Program-made: the position numbers and the translations under genes
Origin: Parafrankia sp. EUN1f
GTDB taxonomy: Bacteria; Actinomycetota; Actinomycetes; Frankiales; Frankiaceae
Assembly (NCBI RefSeq): GCF_000177675.1
Contig: NZ_ADGX01000035.1
Location: forward strand, 1 to 64,000
DNA: 64,000 nucleotides
Direction: 5' to 3'
Shown here: in pieces, positions 50,301-61,536 of the stretch
Layout of the letters: every line of letters starts with the position of its first letter
Position numbering within the stretch: position 1 is the first letter of the stretch
Notes under the pieces: generated by a model
What the model was told of the DNA's origin: nothing
Databases searched by the model: none
Seen by the model: the letters and a program-made list of their open reading frames with translations, nothing else

Positions 50301-53300
50301 GTCGCGCAGCCGGTTCCAGACCGAGTCCGGGACGGCTTCGCCGCCCAGCATGACCAGGGGCGGCCGATGGCGCCCCCCGGCCGGTTCCGCGCCGGCGGGA
50401 TCCTCGTCGCGGTCGAGCAGGCCGGACTCGAACAGATGGGCCGCGTAGGTCGGCGTCACGTTGACGACGTCGATCCGGTGCCGGTCGCAGTAGGCGACGA
50501 GGCCTTCGGCGTCCCGGCGCAGGTTCTCGTCGCAGATGTGCACCTCGTGGCCCTCGACGAGCCAGAGCAGCTCCTCCCAGGACATGTCGAAGGCGAACGA
50601 CACGGTGTGCGCGATCCGCAGCCGGCGCCCGCCGGCCGCCGCCACCGTCGGAGTGAAGATCTCCTCCTGGTGGTTGAGCCACATGTTGGTCAGGCCCCGG
50701 TACGGCGTCACGACGCCCTTGGGCCGGCCGGTCGAACCCGACGTGTAGATCACATATGCCGGGTGCTCGAGCCGGTCCGCCCGGTCACGGGCGAAGGCGC
50801 CGAGCTCGGCGTCCGACAGCGCGCCTGACCCGGCCGCGGCCAGCTCGGCGGCCACCGCGCCCTGGTCGAGGACCAGCCAGGTCGCGCTCCCAGCGCCCGG
50901 TGTGTCCGCGGTGGCCGGCACGTCCGCGTCGGCTGGCACAGCCGCGTCCGCTGGCGCACCCGCCAGGTAGCGGGCGGTCGCCCTGGTGGTGACGAGGATC
51001 GCCGCCCGCGCGTCGACCACCATCTCCAGCAGGCGTGCCGGCGGGTGGTCCAGCTCAAGTGGCAGATAGGCGGCGCCGGTGCGCAGGACGGCGAACAGCG
51101 CGACGACCATGTCGACCGTCCGGCCGAGCCCGAGCGCCACCACCGTCTCCGGCCCGGCGCCCCGCGCGATCAGCAGCCTCGCCAGCTGGTTGACCCGGTC
51201 GTCGAGCTCCCGGTAGGTCAGCCGCTGCTCATCCAGGACCAGCGCCACCTGCCCGTCGAGGCGCTCGGCCGAAACGGCGAGCAGGTCGGCGATGGTCTCG
51301 GTGCCCGTCGGCCGCGTCGGCACCGCCAGGGCCTCCTCCAGCCGGGCCCGCTCCGCGGGCAGCAGGGCGTCCAGGGATCCGACCGGGGTGTCAGGGTGGT
51401 CGGACAACGCGCCGACCAGCGCCAGGAGGCGGTCGAACAGGGCCTGCGCCGTCTCGGGCGCGACCACGTCCGCGCGGTACTCCAGCCGCGCGGTGATGCG
51501 CGCGCCCGGGAACAGCACGAAGGTCAGCGGGAAGTGGGTGTGGTCGAGGCTGGTCCCGCCGGTGATCCCGTGCCGGGCGCTGGTCTCGTCGTTCGCCACC
51601 TCGTCGATGAAGTTCTGCAGGACGTACAGCGTGTCGAACAGCACGGGATGACCGCTGGCCTGCTGGATCTCCCCGAGCCCGAGGTACTCGTGGTCGAGCA
51701 GGTCCAGTCGCTGCCCGGTGATGCGGCGCAGCAGGTCGCCGACCGACTCGCGGGGATCGAGCCGGACCCGGACCGGCACCGTGTTCAGGAACAGCCCGAC
51801 GACCTCTTCGATGCCCTCGACCTCGGTCGGCCGGCCGGCGACGGTCGTGCCGAACACGATGTCGTCCGACCCGGTCGCCGACGCCAGGACCAGCGCGAGC
51901 GCGGCGTTGAAGAGCGTGTTCAGGGTCACGCCCTGAGCGCGGGCGGCTGCCCGCGCCGCGGTCGCGGTCGCCTCCGGCAGCTCGGCGGTGATCCGGCCCG
52001 GGGCGACCGGTGGCAGGCCACGCGCGGCCGGCACCACCAGCGTCGGCTCCTCCAGGCCGGCCAGCGCCGACCGCCAGGCACGTCCGGTGGCCTCGGTGTC
52101 CTGCTCCCGCAGCCAGGCCAGGTAGTCCCGGAAGGAACCCCGCGGAGCGGGGGGCGCCGCCGCACCGCCCTCGGCCGCGTACAGCCCGAGCAGGCCCTCG
52201 ACGACGAGGGCGCCCGACCAGCCGTCCCACAGCAGCACCTGGCGGTTCACGATCAGCCGGTCGTGCCGCTCCCCGAGGTGGAGGACGGTCAGCCGGAACA
52301 GCGGCGGCCGGGCGACGTCGAACGGGCGGGCCCGGTCGGCCGCGGCGATCCGCTCGGCCTCGGCCGCCCGTTCGGGCTCGGCCAGCCCGGACAGGTCGAC
52401 TTCGGTGACCGGCGCGGGCAGCTCAGCCGCGATGACCTGCACCGGCTGGGGCAGACCGTCGCTGAGGAAGCCCGCGCGCAGCGTCGGGGTCCGGGCCATG
52501 AGCGCCGCGCAGGCCCGGCGCATCCGCTCGGCGTCGAGACGGTGGTCGAAGTCGAGGGAGAACTGGGCGGTGTACGCGTCACTCGTCTGGTCCAGGGACC
52601 ATTGGAAGTACAGGCCCTCCTGCAACGGTGAGAGCGGCCAGACGTCCTCGACCGCCGCCGGGAAGTCGCGGGAGATCCGTTCCCGGTCCTCATCCGAGAG
52701 CGCGACGAGCGCGGCGGACGTCTCGGGCGGCGGGTCCGGGAGCCGCTCGGACGCGGATTCGGGCCGCGGGGGCGCGAGCGTGGCCAGCTCCAGCAGGGCG
52801 TCCCGGAAACCGGTGGCGAGGCGTGCTGTCTGCGGTTGCGACAGAACGGTCGTCAGGTAGGTGAAGGTCGCCCGAAGCACCGGGCCCTCGGCCGTCTCCA
52901 CGCCGACCACGTCGACGGTCAGCGGGTAGCCGACACCCAGACCGGGGTCGGGCGCGGCGGCGAGCGCGTCGAACTCCTGCGCGGGCCCCCAGTCGGCGCG
53001 TTGGTCGGCACCGAAGCGGCCCAGGTAGTTGAACAGGATCTGGGGCCGACCGGCGCGGGCCAGAACCGGCCCGGCCAGCGGGTTGGCGTAGCGCAGCGGG
53101 CCGAAACCAGCACCGCTGTCCGGGGCAGCCCGCAGGCTCGCCGCCACCTCTGCGAGCGTCGCGCGCGCGTCCTCCCGCACCGGTCCCAGCCGGACCGGCG
53201 CGATGCTGGTGAACCAGCCGACCGTGCGGGACAGGTCCAGGCCGGGGACGATCTCCTCGCGCCCGTGCCGCTCGAGATCGACGAGCAGCTCGCCGTCGGC

Positions 53301-56300
53301 GTCCTCCCGGCCGGCGCCACGGTCGTCATCGGTCGGGCGGACCGGGACCGCCAGCCGCAGGCCGGCGAGCAGCACCGCGGTGACCTCGGTACCGGTCGCC
53401 GCGGGAACACCGGTGAGCAGGGCCGAGGAGGCCTGCGTGGGCAGCTCGACGACGAGGCGTTCGGTGTCGGCGGCCGTCCCGACCGCGGCGGGTCCCAGCG
53501 CGGCCGCGGCCGAGGTACCCGCGGCGGTGAGCGCGGGCGCGGATTGGCCGAACGGGCGTCCGCCCGGCGCGAGCGTCGCCAGCCAGTGGGTCAGCTCGGC
53601 GAGCCGGTCCGGTGCGGTCGCGTACCCGGCGATCACCTCGCTGAACGCCTTCAACGACGTGCCGACCGCGCCGAGCCGCGCCGGCCGGCCGGCGCTGGCC
53701 GCCGCATACGCGGCCTCGAGGTCGGCGAGCAGGATCCGCCACGACACCCCGTCCACGACGAGGTGGTGGGCGACGATCACCAGCCGGCCGGGTTCGGCCG
53801 GACCGGCGTCGAGCCAGACCGCGCGGACCATCACGCCGGCGTCCGGGTCCAGGCCACCGGCGGCCGATTCGGAGGCGGCCGCGATGGCCCCGCGCAGCCC
53901 GGCCGGCGCGAGCCCGGCGACGTCGACGCGGGTCAGCAGATCGGCGTCGGCCGTGCTTCCCGGCGCGCCGGTGCCCGTGGCGGGTGGATCGATCTGGAAC
54001 AGCCAGATGCCCGGCGCGGGCCGCAGCAGCCGGGTCCGCAGGGCGTCGTGGTGCACGAGGATCGCGCCGAGCGCGGCCCGCAACGACACCTCGTCGGCAC
54101 CGGCCGGCGTCCGGATGAGAAATGCCTGGTTGTAGCGCTGGATCTCGCCGCCCCAGTCGGCGAGCTGGGCCACGATCGGCGGTGGGGTCAGCAGGCCGGT
54201 CGAGGTCGGCGTCCCCGGGAGTCCCGGGACCACGGCTGTCTCGGACGGCGTGGCTGTCCCGGATGGCGCGCCTGCCTCGGCCGCGGTGGACGTCCCGGCT
54301 GGTGCGGCCGGGGTGCGCCCTGCCACGAGCGACGCGAGCGCGGCCGGAGTCCGCTGGACGAAGACCTCGCGCGGGGTGAGCGCAACGCCTTCGCGGCGCG
54401 CCCGGTTGACCAGCTGGATCGCGATGATGCTGTCACCACCGAGCGCCACGAACTCGTCGTCGGCGCCGACCCGGTCCAGTCCCAGAACGTCGGCGAACAC
54501 CGCGCACAGGGCACGTTCCAGATCGGTGGCGCCCGACCGGGCCGAGGTGGCCGCGGTCGGGTCCGGCGCCGGCAGCGCGGCCCGGTCGAGCTTCCCGTTG
54601 CTGGTCAGCGGCAGCGCGTCGAGGACGACGACCGCCGACGGGACCATGAAGTCCGGCAGCGCCGCCGCGGCCCGCGCCCGCAGTGCCGGGCCGTCGACCT
54701 GGTGGCCCGCCCGCGGCACGGCGTACGCGACCAGCCGGTGCCGGCCGGCGTCGTCCGCACGCGCGATGACGACCGCCCGTTCCACCGCCGGATCGGCGGC
54801 CAGGACCGCCTCGATCTCACCCGGCTCGATGCGGAAGCCGCGGATCTTGACCTGGTCGTCGGCGCGGCCGAGGTATTCCAGCGCGCCGTCCGGACCCAGC
54901 CGGGCCAGGTCGCCGGTGCGGTACATCCGCTCGCCGGGGTTGCCGTACGGATCGGCCACGAACCGGGTGGCGGTGAGGCCGAACCGGCCCAGGTACCCGC
55001 GCGCGAGCTGGGCGCCGCTGACGTAGACCTCCCCCGGCACGCCCGGCGGGACCGGGGTGAGGTGGCGGTCGAGGATCCGAGCCCGCAGGCCCGGCAGCGG
55101 CTCGCCGATCAGGCCTCGCCGGGCGGCGGCACCGGCGGCGCTGTCCCGGTCCAGCGGCAGGTACGTGACGTGCACCGTGGTCTCGGTGATCCCGTACATG
55201 TTGACCAGGGTCGGCGCGTCGTCCGGATGCCGCTCGTACCACGGTGCCAGCCGGCTGGTGTCCAGCGCCTCACCGCCGAAGATCACCAGCCGGAGGCTCA
55301 GCTCGTGGGGCCCGCCGGCGCCCGGATCGTCGCGATCGGCGTCCATCAGCGTGGCGAAGGCCGAAGGGGTCTGGTTGAGGACGGTGACGGACTCCCGCCG
55401 CAACAGGTCGAGGAACTGTCCCGGTGAGCGGGAGACCTCGTGGTCGACCACCACGAGCCGGCCGCCGTACAGCAGCGGGCCCCACAGCTCCCACACGGAG
55501 AAGTCGAACGAGACCGAGTGGAAGAGCGTCCAGACGTCGGAGGAGCCGAAGTGGAAGTGCCGCTGGCTGTCGGCGAACAGCCGCACCACGTTGCGGTGCG
55601 GCACCTGCGCGCCCTTCGGCCGGCCGGTCGACCCGGACGTGTAGATCACGTAGGCGAGATTGTCGGGCCGGGCCCGGCCGGCCGGGTCGAGCGGACCGGA
55701 CTGCTGCTGCCCGGACTGCTGCTGCCCGGTCAGGGCCGCGTCGACCAGCGGATCGTCCAGCACGACCATCGGCACGCCGATGCGGGGCGGTAGCGTCGTC
55801 CGGGTGGCCGCCGTCGTCACCGCGCACACCGGTGCCGCGTCACGCAGCATGAACGTGATCCGGTCCGCGGGGTAGGCCGGGTCGACCGGCAGGTAGGCGC
55901 CGCCGGCCTTGAGCACGGCGAGCAGGCTCACGACCAGGTCGAGTGACCGGGGCAGCGCCACGGCCACGATCGACTCCGGCCCGACGCCGCGCTGGCGCAG
56001 CAGCCGGGCCAGCCGGTCCGCCCGCGCGTCGAGCTCGGCGTAGGTCAGCTCCGTCTCGCGCCAGCGCAGCGCGACCGCGTCCGGGGTCCGGCGGGCCTGG
56101 GCCTCGAAGAGGTCGGGCAGGGTGGCCGCCGTCGCGTCGCCAGCCGGCAGGACACCGGCTGGCAGGACACCGGCCGCCGCGGGCGCCGGAGCGAGGGCGG
56201 CGAGACCGCGCTCGGCGGCGGGAACGGCCGTCACGGCCCCGATCGGGCGGTCCGGGTCGGCCGCGATCTCCGCCAACAGCAGGAGCAGGCGGTCGGCCAG

Positions 56301-59300
56301 CCCGGCGACGGTCACGTCGTCGAGGACACCGTCGGAGTAGCTGAAGGTCAGCCGCAGCCGGTCCCCGGGAATCACCCGGATGGTCAGCGCGTAGTGGGTC
56401 CCGTCATGGCCGTCGACGGCTTCGAGCCGCGGGCCGCCCGGTGGGATCAGCGTCGCCGTGTCGAACGGGTAGGACTCGAGGACGAGCAGGCTGTCGAACA
56501 GCTCACCCCGCCCGATCGACGTCTGGATGTCGGCCAGGCCGACGTGCTGGTGGGCGAACATCCGGGCCTGGGTGACCCGTGGGTCCGCCAGCAGCGCGGC
56601 GAACGTCATCCGCGCGCTCACCGTGACCCGCACCGGGACGGTGGTGACGAACAGCCCGATCATGGACTCGACCCCGGGCAGCTCCGGTGGTCGGCCCGCG
56701 GTCGCCGCGCCGAAGACGACATCGTCACGCCCGACCGCGCGGACGAGCGCGACGCCGTACGCCGCGCGCAGGATGGTGCTCAGCGTGACGCCTCGCTCGC
56801 GGGCGAGCGAGCCCAGCCGGGCGGTCAGCTCGGGGCCGACCTCCCGCTCGAGGGCGGCCGCCGAGCCGCCGGCCCTCGTCCCGCCGGCGGCGGTCAGGCC
56901 GGCAAGCAGGGTCGGTTCTTCGAGATCGGCCAGCTCGTCGCGCCAGGCATCGTGGGCGGCGCCGGAGTCCTGAGCCCGCAGCCAGCGCAGGTAGTCCGCG
57001 TACGGGCGTGGCGCCGGCAGCCGTGCGGCGACGGCCGCCGGGCCGGCCGGGTCCGCGGCCAGGGTGAACAGCTCACGTAGCAGCAACGGCAGCGACCAGC
57101 CGTCGACGATGAGGTGGTGGGCGCAGACAGCCAGCCGCGCGCTGTCCGGCCCGGTGCGGATCCACAGGAAACGCAGGAGCGGCGGCTGCGCCAGGTCGAA
57201 CCGGGCCACCCTGTCGGCCGAGACGAGCCGCTCCATCTCGGCCACCTGCTCGGCGGCCGGCCAGGCGGAGAGGTCGACGACCGTCCATTCCGGTTCCGCC
57301 TCGGCGACGATGACCTGGGCCGGCGCACGGCCGTCGGACAGGACCGCGGCGCGCAGCAGGGGGTGCCGCTCCAGCAGGACCCGGGAAGCGGCCCGCAGGC
57401 GACCGGGGTCGGGATCGCCCCGCAGGTCGAGGACGAACTGGACGACGTAGACGTCAGGCGTGTCCTCACCGTCGACGAGGCGCTGGAACAGCATGCCCGC
57501 CTGCGACGGCGACAGCGGCCACACGTCGGTCAGGCCGGGCAGCCGGGCCCGCCAGCGCTCGACGTCGTCCGGATCGACCGAAGGCAGCTCCGGGAGCGCG
57601 GACGTCGAACCGACCGCCGCCGTGCCCGCCGTGTCCGCGGCGCCCGCGCCGCCCGCCGCACCCGCGCCGCCCGGCTGATCCACAGCGGCGGCTGCCGCGG
57701 CGTCCGCCACCGTGGCCAGGCCGGCGACGGTGGGCGTGGCGAAGACGTCCGCGAGTGCCACCGTCACCCCGGCCGCCGCCGCGCGGGTGACCACGGAGAA
57801 GGCCAGGATGCTGTCGCCGCCACGATGGAAGAAGTCCTGGTCGACGCCGATGTCGGGCTGGCTCAGCACGGCCGCGAAGACGTCGCGCAGGATCTCCTCG
57901 GTCCGGGTGGCGGGCGTCCGTCCGGACTGGGCCGCCGCACCGAACTCGGGCGCGGGCAGGGCGCGCCGGTCGAGCTTCCCGCTGGGGGTGATGGGCAGTA
58001 TGGGCAGCACCACGAATGCCGCCGGCACCATGTAGCCGGGCAGGAACGACGCGGCGTGCGCACGCAGCTGGTCGGTGAGCGCCCCGGTTTCGGCCGGGGT
58101 GGCCGCCGGGACGACGTAGGCGACAAGCGCGCGTCCCGCCGGCCCGTCCTCCCGCGCGATGACGGCGCAGCGCGCGACCGCGGGGTGGCGCGCCAGCACC
58201 GTCTCGATCTCCCCCGGCTCGATCCGGAAACCACGGATCTTGACCTGGTCGTCCGAACGGCCGGCGAGGAGCAGCTCACCGTCCGCGGTCCAGCGGGCGA
58301 GGTCACCGGTTCGGTACATCCGCTCGCCGAAGCCGAACGGGTTCGCCACGTAACGGTTGGAGGTCAGCGCCGGGCGGGCCAGGTAGCCATGGGCCACGCC
58401 GGAACCGGTGAGGTAGAGCTCGCCGATGACGCCAGGCGGCACCGGCATCAGCGCGCCGTCCAGCACGTAGGCCCGGGTGTTGCGCAGCGGCGTGCCGACC
58501 GTGATCCGCTCGCTCTCGCCCGCTGACTCGCGCACCTCACCGGTCGTCGCCCAGACCGTCGTCTCGGTGGGGCCGTACACATTGGTCAGGCTCGCCGCGC
58601 GGGTGCGCAGCTCCCGCGCGAGGTCGACGGTCAGCGGCTCGGCGCCGCACAGGACCCGCACGCCGGGGTAGGGAGCGGTGTCGGCGGCAAGGATGGAACG
58701 CCAGCGCGACGGGGTCGCCTGGGCCAGCGTGACCGCGCCGACGCTCAGGAGCTGGGCAAGCTCCGAGGGGTCCCGCGCCGCCTCACTGGCGACGAGATGG
58801 ACCGAGGCGCCGACGGTCAGCGGCGCGAGCAGCTCGACGGTGCTCGGGTCGAACGCCAAGGTGGTCGCGGCCAGCACGCGGTCAGCCGGCCCGATCCCCA
58901 CGGTCTCGGTGAACTCCGTCAGGAAACCCGACAGCGATCGATGGCCGACCAGGACGCCCTTGGGCCGGCCGGTCGAGCCCGACGTGTAGATGACGTACAC
59001 CGGGCTGTCCGGGGCGATGGCAGGCGGCCACGGCGCGGACGCGGATTCGGATTCGGGCTCCGGTGCCATCTCGGACACCGGTGCCGGCTCGGACACCGGT
59101 GCCGGCTCGGACACGGGTGCCGGCTCGGACACCGGTGCCGGCTCGGACACCGGTGCCGGCTCGGACACGGGTGCCGGCTCGGACACGGGTGCCGGCTCGG
59201 ACACGGGTGCCGGCTCGGACACGGGTGCCGGCTCGTCGACGAGAACGAGGCGGGTCCCCGACGCGAGCGGGATCCCGGGAGCCAGCTCGCGCGTCGTGAC

Positions 59301-61283
59301 CAGCACCGCCGCCGCCGCGTCCTCGACCATCAGGGCGAGGCGGTCGGGTGGGTAGTCGACGTCGAGCGGAAGGTAGGCGGCGCCGGCGCGGCCGGTGGCC
59401 GCAAGCGCGACCACCAGCTCGATCGATCGGGGCAGGGCGATCCCGACGATGGAGCCCGGCCGGGCGCCGCGGGCGGCCAGTCGCCGCCCGAGCGCGTCAG
59501 CCGCGGCGGCCAGCTCACCGTAGGAGATCGAACGCTCGGCGGTGACCAGGGCCGTCCGGTCCGGGTCGGCCTCGGCCCAGGACATGAAGGGCGCCACCCA
59601 CGGCTCGCCCGGCGTCGGGCCCGCCGCGGTGCCGGTCCCCGCCGCGGTGCCGGTCCCCGCCGTGGTGCCGGTCCCCGCCGCGGTGCCGGTCCCCGCCGCG
59701 GTGCCGGTCCCCGCCGTGGTGCCGGTCCCCGCCGTGGTGCCGGTCCCCGCCGTGGTGCCGGTCCAGGCGCCCACGAGGTGGGCGTGCTCGTCCGGCGTGA
59801 GCAGGTCGATGAAGCCGATCGCCGCGGCCGGGTCGGCGAGCGCCGCGGTGAGCAGCCGCTCCAGCCGTGCTCCGAGGGAGCGTGCGAACACCCCGGACAC
59901 CGAGCCCGGCTGGAATGTCGTCTCCAGTTCGAGCGAGTCGGCCCCGTCGGGCCCGGTACCGATCTCGGCCACGACCATCAGCGGGAACTGCGCCGTGCCG
60001 TTGTGCAGGGGACGGCGCTCACCACGCAGGCCATCGCCGTCACCCTGGCTCGAGCCGCCGCGCAACGCGGCGGCGGCCTGCGTGCGGACGGCGAACATCG
60101 TGCTGAACAGGCTGGACACGCCGTCTGACCGGTCGGGGTTGAGCTCGCGCACGACGTCCGCGAGGTCGACGTCAGCGTGCGCGAACGCGCCCCGGCAGAC
60201 GTCACGGGTCCGCCGCAGCAGGTCGGTGAAGCTGTCCATCGGTCCCACCGGGAGACGCAGGCAGATCGTGTTGCCGAAGTAGCCGATGACGCCCTCGGTC
60301 GCGGCACCCTCCCGGTTCACGACCGGCGAGCCGACGGTGACGTCGGTCGCCCCGGTCACCCGGTGGATCAGCGCCGTGTAGGCGGCCAGCAGCACCATGA
60401 ACGGTGTCGCGCCGTGGGCGGTCGCGAGTTCGCGGACCTGCCCGGCGAGCTCCCCTGCCGCGAGGTGGACGACCTGCCGGCCGGTGTCACGACGGCCCTG
60501 GGCCGCAGCGACCGGCAGGTCGGCAGGGTCGCGGTCGTCGGCGTCCGGCCCCGGCAGCCGCACGGGTTCGGCCAGCGGCAACAGCCGGTTGCGCCAGTAG
60601 GTGAGGCCCTCTGTCGGAACTGGTTGGTCCGCGACCGGGGCCGCGGCGTCGAGGAACTGGACGGCGGCGCCGGCGCCCGCGCCGTCCTTCCCGGCGTAGG
60701 CGGCCTGCAGGTCGCCGAAGAAGACGTCCCAGGACGCGTCGTCCCAGGCGATGTGATGGGCGGCGAGTGCCAGGGTGTGCAGCTGCGGACCGTGCCGCAG
60801 CAGGGTGACCCTCAGCGGCGACTCGGCGGTCAGGTCGAACGGGCGCCGCGCCGCTGCCAGCGCGATCGCGCGCGCACGCCCGCCCGGTTCCGCGGCCGGC
60901 TCGGCCGAGAGATCCACGCTGTGCCACGCCGGCAGGATGTCGTCCCGGACCACCTGCTGCAGCTGCCCGTCCGAGGTGGCCCGGTAGGTCGTGCGGAGGA
61001 TCTCGTGCCGACCGGCGACGGCGTTCAACGCGCGGTTCAGGGCTTCCGGGTCAAGCGGGCCGGTCAGCTCGAAGGCGGCCGAGATCGTGTAGGCGGCGCT
61101 GGTGGGGTCAAGCCGTGACAGGAACCACATGCGGCGCTGCGCCGGACTGACCGGGTGCCCCTGGCCGGCTGTCCGGCGAGGCCGGTCGCCGACGCCACCC
61201 ACCGGGTCGCGCGTCAGCCGCTCGGCAGCCAGCTGACGGCGAAGCAGGTCGCGCCTGCGCTGCGCGGAGTCGGGACTCGCCAC
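41325..61283 (-). CDS. Giant five-module siderophore-type NRPS ending in C-T-E without thioesterase
   Basis: This protein is about 6650 aa. The GTG at 61283 has GGAAGGA 9 nt upstream; an ATG at 61325 lacks a site. Domain order by eye is C1-A1-T1 / C2-A2-T2-E1 / C3-A3(with inserted methyltransferase)-T3 / C4-A4-T4 / C5-T5-E2. All five carrier serines are present ([40 protein letters not shown]). Specificity codes: A1 DPVQLGVVWK (unassigned), A2 DFWNIGMVHK (Thr, exact), A3 DMENMGLINK (one change from the hydroxyornithine code DMENLGLINK), A4 DGEDMGLVDK (acidic pocket, ornithine-like). Module 5 has no A domain and there is no thioesterase. The pattern Thr, N-methyl-hydroxyornithine, ornithine-type suggests a hydroxamate siderophore of the scabichelin/turgichelin kind. 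An iron box precedes the gene and exporters follow upstream. Linkers hold several long tandem repeats. Confidence 0.95.
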   Translation of the reverse strand: MASPDSAQRRRDLLRRQLAAERLTRDPVGGVGDRPRRTAGQGHPVSPAQRRMWFLSRLDPTSAAYTISAAFELTGPLDPEALNRALNAVAGRHEILRTTYRATSDGQLQQVVRDDILPAWHSVDLSAEPAAEPGGRARAIALAAARRPFDLTAESPLRVTLLRHGPQLHTLALAAHHIAWDDASWDVFFGDLQAAYAGKDGAGAGAAVQFLDAAAPVADQPVPTEGLTYWRNRLLPLAEPVRLPGPDADDRDPADLPVAAAQGRRDTGRQVVHLAAGELAGQVRELATAHGATPFMVLLAAYTALIHRVTGATDVTVGSPVVNREGAATEGVIGYFGNTICLRLPVGPMDSFTDLLRRTRDVCRGAFAHADVDLADVVRELNPDRSDGVSSLFSTMFAVRTQAAAALRGGSSQGDGDGLRGERRPLHNGTAQFPLMVVAEIGTGPDGADSLELETTFQPGSVSGVFARSLGARLERLLTAALADPAAAIGFIDLLTPDEHAHLVGAWTGTTAGTGTTAGTGTTAGTGTAAGTGTAAGTGTTAGTGTAAGTGTAAGPTPGEPWVAPFMSWAEADPDRTALVTAERSISYGELAAAADALGRRLAARGARPGSIVGIALPRSIELVVALAATGRAGAAYLPLDVDYPPDRLALMVEDAAAAVLVTTRELAPGIPLASGTRLVLVDEPAPVSEPAPVSEPAPVSEPAPVSEPAPVSEPAPVSEPAPVSEPAPVSEPAPVSEMAPEPESESASAPWPPAIAPDSPVYVIYTSGSTGRPKGVLVGHRSLSGFLTEFTETVGIGPADRVLAATTLAFDPSTVELLAPLTVGASVHLVASEAARDPSELAQLLSVGAVTLAQATPSRWRSILAADTAPYPGVRVLCGAEPLTVDLARELRTRAASLTNVYGPTETTVWATTGEVRESAGESERITVGTPLRNTRAYVLDGALMPVPPGVIGELYLTGSGVAHGYLARPALTSNRYVANPFGFGERMYRTGDLARWTADGELLLAGRSDDQVKIRGFRIEPGEIETVLARHPAVARCAVIAREDGPAGRALVAYVVPAATPAETGALTDQLRAHAASFLPGYMVPAAFVVLPILPITPSGKLDRRALPAPEFGAAAQSGRTPATRTEEILRDVFAAVLSQPDIGVDQDFFHRGGDSILAFSVVTRAAAAGVTVALADVFATPTVAGLATVADAAAAAAVDQPGGAGAAGGAGAADTAGTAAVGSTSALPELPSVDPDDVERWRARLPGLTDVWPLSPSQAGMLFQRLVDGEDTPDVYVVQFVLDLRGDPDPGRLRAASRVLLERHPLLRAAVLSDGRAPAQVIVAEAEPEWTVVDLSAWPAAEQVAEMERLVSADRVARFDLAQPPLLRFLWIRTGPDSARLAVCAHHLIVDGWSLPLLLRELFTLAADPAGPAAVAARLPAPRPYADYLRWLRAQDSGAAHDAWRDELADLEEPTLLAGLTAAGGTRAGGSAAALEREVGPELTARLGSLARERGVTLSTILRAAYGVALVRAVGRDDVVFGAATAGRPPELPGVESMIGLFVTTVPVRVTVSARMTFAALLADPRVTQARMFAHQHVGLADIQTSIGRGELFDSLLVLESYPFDTATLIPPGGPRLEAVDGHDGTHYALTIRVIPGDRLRLTFSYSDGVLDDVTVAGLADRLLLLLAEIAADPDRPIGAVTAVPAAERGLAALAPAPAAAGVLPAGVLPAGDATAATLPDLFEAQARRTPDAVALRWRETELTYAELDARADRLARLLRQRGVGPESIVAVALPRSLDLVVSLLAVLKAGGAYLPVDPAYPADRITFMLRDAAPVCAVTTAATRTTLPPRIGVPMVVLDDPLVDAALTGQQQSGQQQSGPLDPAGRARPDNLAYVIYTSGSTGRPKGAQVPHRNVVRLFADSQRHFHFGSSDVWTLFHSVSFDFSVWELWGPLLYGGRLVVVDHEVSRSPGQFLDLLRRESVTVLNQTPSAFATLMDADRDDPGAGGPHELSLRLVIFGGEALDTSRLAPWYERHPDDAPTLVNMYGITETTVHVTYLPLDRDSAAGAAARRGLIGEPLPGLRARILDRHLTPVPPGVPGEVYVSGAQLARGYLGRFGLTATRFVADPYGNPGERMYRTGDLARLGPDGALEYLGRADDQVKIRGFRIEPGEIEAVLAADPAVERAVVIARADDAGRHRLVAYAVPRAGHQVDGPALRARAAAALPDFMVPSAVVVLDALPLTSNGKLDRAALPAPDPTAATSARSGATDLERALCAVFADVLGLDRVGADDEFVALGGDSIIAIQLVNRARREGVALTPREVFVQRTPAALASLVAGRTPAAPAGTSTAAEAGAPSGTATPSETAVVPGLPGTPTSTGLLTPPPIVAQLADWGGEIQRYNQAFLIRTPAGADEVSLRAALGAILVHHDALRTRLLRPAPGIWLFQIDPPATGTGAPGSTADADLLTRVDVAGLAPAGLRGAIAAASESAAGGLDPDAGVMVRAVWLDAGPAEPGRLVIVAHHLVVDGVSWRILLADLEAAYAAASAGRPARLGAVGTSLKAFSEVIAGYATAPDRLAELTHWLATLAPGGRPFGQSAPALTAAGTSAAAALGPAAVGTAADTERLVVELPTQASSALLTGVPAATGTEVTAVLLAGLRLAVPVRPTDDDRGAGREDADGELLVDLERHGREEIVPGLDLSRTVGWFTSIAPVRLGPVREDARATLAEVAASLRAAPDSGAGFGPLRYANPLAGPVLARAGRPQILFNYLGRFGADQRADWGPAQEFDALAAAPDPGLGVGYPLTVDVVGVETAEGPVLRATFTYLTTVLSQPQTARLATGFRDALLELATLAPPRPESASERLPDPPPETSAALVALSDEDRERISRDFPAAVEDVWPLSPLQEGLYFQWSLDQTSDAYTAQFSLDFDHRLDAERMRRACAALMARTPTLRAGFLSDGLPQPVQVIAAELPAPVTEVDLSGLAEPERAAEAERIAAADRARPFDVARPPLFRLTVLHLGERHDRLIVNRQVLLWDGWSGALVVEGLLGLYAAEGGAAAPPAPRGSFRDYLAWLREQDTEATGRAWRSALAGLEEPTLVVPAARGLPPVAPGRITAELPEATATAARAAARAQGVTLNTLFNAALALVLASATGSDDIVFGTTVAGRPTEVEGIEEVVGLFLNTVPVRVRLDPRESVGDLLRRITGQRLDLLDHEYLGLGEIQQASGHPVLFDTLYVLQNFIDEVANDETSARHGITGGTSLDHTHFPLTFVLFPGARITARLEYRADVVAPETAQALFDRLLALVGALSDHPDTPVGSLDALLPAERARLEEALAVPTRPTGTETIADLLAVSAERLDGQVALVLDEQRLTYRELDDRVNQLARLLIARGAGPETVVALGLGRTVDMVVALFAVLRTGAAYLPLELDHPPARLLEMVVDARAAILVTTRATARYLAGAPADAAVPADADVPATADTPGAGSATWLVLDQGAVAAELAAAGSGALSDAELGAFARDRADRLEHPAYVIYTSGSTGRPKGVVTPYRGLTNMWLNHQEEIFTPTVAAAGGRRLRIAHTVSFAFDMSWEELLWLVEGHEVHICDENLRRDAEGLVAYCDRHRIDVVNVTPTYAAHLFESGLLDRDEDPAGAEPAGGRHRPPLVMLGGEAVPDSVWNRLRDTADTTGYNLYGPTEYTINTLGAPTADSPTPTVGRPIRNTSIYVLDRWLRPVPDGAPGELYIAGDGLARGYLDRFGLTATRFVADPFRAGDRMYRTGDLAIRRVDGNIDFLGRTDDQVKIRGHRIELGEVTFALDSHPAVSQSAVIATDDPALPGSKRLVAYVVPAERSAAETAASEDDQVGEWRQIYSDEYERIPTAALTEDFAGWDSSYDGQPIPFEHMREWRAATLDRIRALEPRRVLEIGVGTGLLLGGLAPEVEAYWGTDLAAPVIAKLRAELATDPDRFGRVELRNQPAHVTDGLPAGYFDTIIINSVIQYFPSAGYLASVLRSALALLAPGGSLFVGDVRDLGRLRIFHTAIELARSGGRPVASTGLTAAVDRRMLLEKELVVAPAFFLGIAAEEGLEVSVRVRRGRFGNELTRHRYDVVLRSGVFDGDAGTASDDAGTDAGTASSEPRSLAWGVDTGDLESLGALLGAEAPARVRLAGIPDARIAAELAAAEVVAAEGPTASAAATVEPQDLYELADSLGYEAALTPCPDDPGRLDALFVRGSGPRALPVVRPADDPASRPAPGVAVTNDPTAARAAAAIVGRLRTDLAALLPDYLVPSAFVPLPAIPRNANGKLDVAALPPAEPVATSSGRAPATALEQALADLFADVLGLPEVGADDNFFALGGHSLLATRVVSRARATLEIDLAIRDLFDAPTVETLAAKVAGQAPATTRPPLVAGERPDRIPLSAAQRRLWLVDQLTSSAGDGSTAYNYPIAFQIAGRVDVEALHAAVGDLLERHEALRTVVDVVDGEPYQRILDPTTARPRLTVENCARDEVTARISQAAAEPFDLTAQIPLRLMVLRGDTGDTLVVILHHIATDEWSDRPFLLDLDAAYTARRAGAAPEWAPLPVQYADYTLWQTALLGDPAAKDSLATRQRAFWLEALRGLPEEIGLPLDRPRPAVRDGASGRVVRVLPGAVATGLRELCSRTGTSMSMLTHAAIAVLLHRLGSGDDIPIGVPIAGRTDTALERLVGFFVNTLVIRSDLGGDPTFRELLARTRSTDLAAFDHQDLPFEDVVAAVNPRRVPGVNPLFQVMAGYHHLAEDDRDLLGGPVTWINPEVGTAKFDLDVTFVDRAARNEITILVEFATDVIEPAGGARLADRLTRLLAGLVAEPDRPVSQLEIVDDRERAAALRAAAGPRRELPPGGDTVVDLLERAVAAFPHRVALVTDTGRATFTDLAAQVDRIAGLVHGIGGGPETVIALALPRALMVPAIFGVLAAGASYLPLDVEHPPERLSFVLADAAPVAVLTTAVLADRLPPAAAEVVLLSDGTAADGEGSGRAFAGYTRPLPDSAASVIYTSGSTGRPKAVVGTHRGLANLFASHAVDLMAPAEEAAGPDRGAQRVVHAASFSFDGSWEPLLWLLAGHEVHVVGEATARDAAALVDHIERARIDVLDLTPTYLQELLDHGFLRAEGHRPGVLMVGGEATAPALWERLRSTPGMVSHDLYGPTEYSVDAYGWHSAGTDPRPEPAGDPDHPTQDAPGQDAPAQDAPAQDASGQGQGRDVPGWAGPIANTYAYLLDAALSPVPDGVAGELYLAGPGLARGYLGRPDLTAGRFVADPFGPAGQRMYRTGDRARRRPDGALAFLGRTDDQIKLRGFRIELGEIERAVETVAGVNAAAVVFRPDAPPALQLVAYLVAGPAVPAEREPAAGDPAEHELAAHELAARELTERELTEHELTENARAHLARVLPVHMVPQAFVVLGRLPRTVNGKLDRAALPEPAAPTLAGGRRPRDAREELLAERFAAVLGVERVGRDDDFFALGGHSLLVMRLCAAIRSTFGVEITPRTVFEEPTVAGLARRMEAAGTARPPVGRHQRPEHPPLSAAQRRLWVLAQLEGPSPTYNIPITWRLTGPLDVAALRAAVDDVVARHESLRTVFPSADGEPFQRVLDPSRARISFEVVDWIPPTSADHAEPELELEPEPGEAGLADILARAAAYSFDLEHEPPMRVTVVRCSSRLHIAQFLVHHIAADEGSDRPLARDLSVAYRARAAGAAPVWAPLPVQYVDYTLWQQRLLGDESDVTSPAARSREFWRGALAGLPDEVALPTDRPRPAEPSHTGGIVEISLDDDVVGALRAVGRAHNASMFMVLRAAVATLLHRLGAGEDIPIGSPVAGRTDDTLDDLVGFFLNTVVLRTDLAGDPSFGELLGRVRAGDLAALDHQELPFDRVVEAVNPPRQLARHPLFQVMIVYLAASDVVDELAFDGISARPEPVLRADAKFDMSFDFIERGGAEGGMTIGVAYSDDLFDRAGVDRIAERLRDVLAAVAADPSVPLSALRLSWAAIPAATASRAALVAAGSSGGSGTSGGSGGDDRGDGSAATATAGRAPANDIEEILVNTFLQVLGVDQVGVDDDFFALGGDSIVAMRLVNRIRAAGLVVTPRLLFGHRTPGALATVVRRRAPRPEAPQPGQAAAAVVVPPTPALQSARGRGRTSDGTDAFASFSSPVLLRTPCGLDHATLTRVLTAVVDQHDVLRARLVRSDLPGGLALPPGAATVGADGGPAWSLVIAPPGGVDVGGWIRRVDATDLASGDGFDSEAGRSLIAELAASTNRELDPDAGQAIRAVWLDAGGARPGRLLLIIHHALIDGVSWSIVLEDLAAAWQALAAGEPPRLAPVPVSYADWARRLDDRARAPETASRLPFWSDLLGRATPVEWVARPVDPVEAGGLAESAGQTGSAAGQEGSAGQVGAAGQVSAAAAQAVTVSVPAERAAPLLSTVPAGFGIGVDELLLAALSLAVADRTRPGESGTSGMIVAVQAHGRQEQIVGDVDLSRTVGWMAEIFPFLLERDATDGAVFGERSVDAAAARVHALMASVPDGGTDYSMLRFLNPRTAPELSAAPLPTVYLNYVGRLTRGETADWAVAAEDEELFADWNAEQPDPFPVSLIVRVLDGPGGPELTARWSRGPDGPAMEVVSDLATSWVRALDALAALASGRGTDDSS
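41340..44700 (-). other. NRPS module 5: C-T-E without adenylation domain
   Basis: C5 ([10 protein letters not shown] near 44229-44262) passes straight through a Gly/Ser/Asp linker into T5 (GGDSIVAM near 43040-43075). A terminal epimerase-type domain follows ([38 protein letters not shown]). About 500 residues of an A domain are absent, with no remnant visible. The free adenylation enzyme next door is the obvious partner. Confidence 0.9.
44750..48120 (-). other. NRPS module 4: C-A-T, ornithine-like residue
   Basis: C4 has HHIATDEWS (HHxxxDE). The A4 code DGEDMGLVDK puts Glu239 and Asp278 in the pocket, which suits a basic or N-hydroxylated diamino acid. It differs from the hydroxyornithine code at several places, so Orn, hydroxyornithine or a related amino acid remain open. 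T4 has GGHSLLVM. An A4 loop carries a 15-bp repeat (45664-45723). Confidence 0.8.
45664..45723. repeat. 15-bp tandem repeat in NRPS A4
   Basis: Four near-identical 15-bp units (GCGTCCTGGGCCGGT) encode QDAPA on the minus strand, in a loop after the A5 motif. A second 15-bp family ([10 protein letters not shown] pentapeptides) lies at about 45112-45192 before A10. Confidence 0.8.
48170..52650 (-). other. NRPS module 3: C-A(MT)-T, N-methyl-N5-hydroxyornithine; C domain lacks active-site histidines
   Basis: At 52217-52258 the HHxxxDG motif of C3 reads [11 protein letters not shown], so both His are replaced. The A3 code is DMENMGLINK. A methyltransferase is inserted late in A3 (about 49780-48650), between the A8 and A10 motifs, with [17 protein letters not shown] at 49550-49595 and the N-methyltransferase-like [12 protein letters not shown]3 has GGHSLLAT. 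Confidence 0.88.
52780..57550 (-). other. NRPS module 2: C-A-T-E, D-threonine
   Basis: C2 has a canonical HHLIVDGWS (about 57097-57120). The A2 code DFWNIGMVHK is the standard threonine code. T2 has GGDSIIAI. The following domain is an epimerase ([14 protein letters not shown] near 53735-53770, [21 protein letters not shown]), so the residue should be presented as D-Thr or D-allo-Thr. Confidence 0.9.
59071..59232. repeat. 18-bp tandem repeat in NRPS A1
   Basis: Nine copies of an 18-bp unit (TCGGACACCGGTGCCGGC and variants) encode EPAPVS hexapeptides between motifs A2 and A3. Third positions are almost invariant. Confidence 0.9.
59623..59766. repeat. 18-bp tandem repeat in the C1-A1 linker
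   Basis: Eight copies of GCCGYGGTGCCGGTCCCC encode alternating GTGTTA/GTGTAA hexapeptides in the linker between C1 and A1. Confidence 0.9.
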
Positions 61284-61450
61284 AGTGGACGTCCTTCCGG
61301 TGATGAGGCTCGGGACGAGGGGCATCGACTGGTAACCGATGGGTTACCGCTTCAGGGGCCGGTGAGCGGCCGGTGACCGACAGGGGCGACGGCCGCTGCC
61401 TGGGGCAACGACCGCCGACTGGCGGACAGGCGGCACCGTCCTCACACAGA

Positions 61451-61469
61451 TTAGGTGAAGTTAACCTAA
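61451..61469. promoter_or_regulatory. IdeR/DtxR-type iron box upstream of the NRPS
   Basis: TTAGGTGAAGTTAACCTAA is a 19-bp imperfect palindrome matching the actinobacterial consensus TTAGGTTAGGCTAACCTAA, with both 5-bp half-site cores (TTAGG, CCTAA) perfect. It lies 168 nt before the NRPS GTG, in the only AT-rich patch of the spacer, next to a TAATCT that could be a -10 on the minus strand. Repression by Fe-loaded IdeR is expected. Confidence 0.85.
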
Positions 61470-61536
61470 TGTAGGCGAGATCGGAAATGCAACCACCAGT
61501 TCGGATCGGCCCAGATGGTCGGGCCCTGCGGTGCGC

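Larger units (their letters stand above)
57700..61200 (-). other. NRPS module 1: C-A-T, unassigned substrate
   Basis: C1 has HHIAWDD (60738-60758) in place of HHxxxDG. As the first domain it may take an acyl starter or a residue from an upstream synthetase outside the window. A1 runs about 59600-57960 with A4 [12 protein letters not shown]. The code DPVQLGVVWK is not one I can assign. Asp235 is kept, which argues for an alpha-amino acid rather than beta-alanine. T1 carries GGDSILAF near 57801-57822. Repeat arrays lie before A1 and inside it (between A2 and A3). Confidence 0.8.

Noticed and set aside
59071-59766. CRISPR-like array suggested by regular repeats
   Set aside because: Units of 18 bp are directly adjacent with no spacers and are translated in frame; they are coding tandem repeats.
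40100-61118. Long plus-strand open frames opposite the NRPS and cob genes, some over 1000 codons
   Set aside because: They are Arg/Gly/Pro/Asp-rich antisense translations created by the high third-position GC; no domain is recognisable in any of them.
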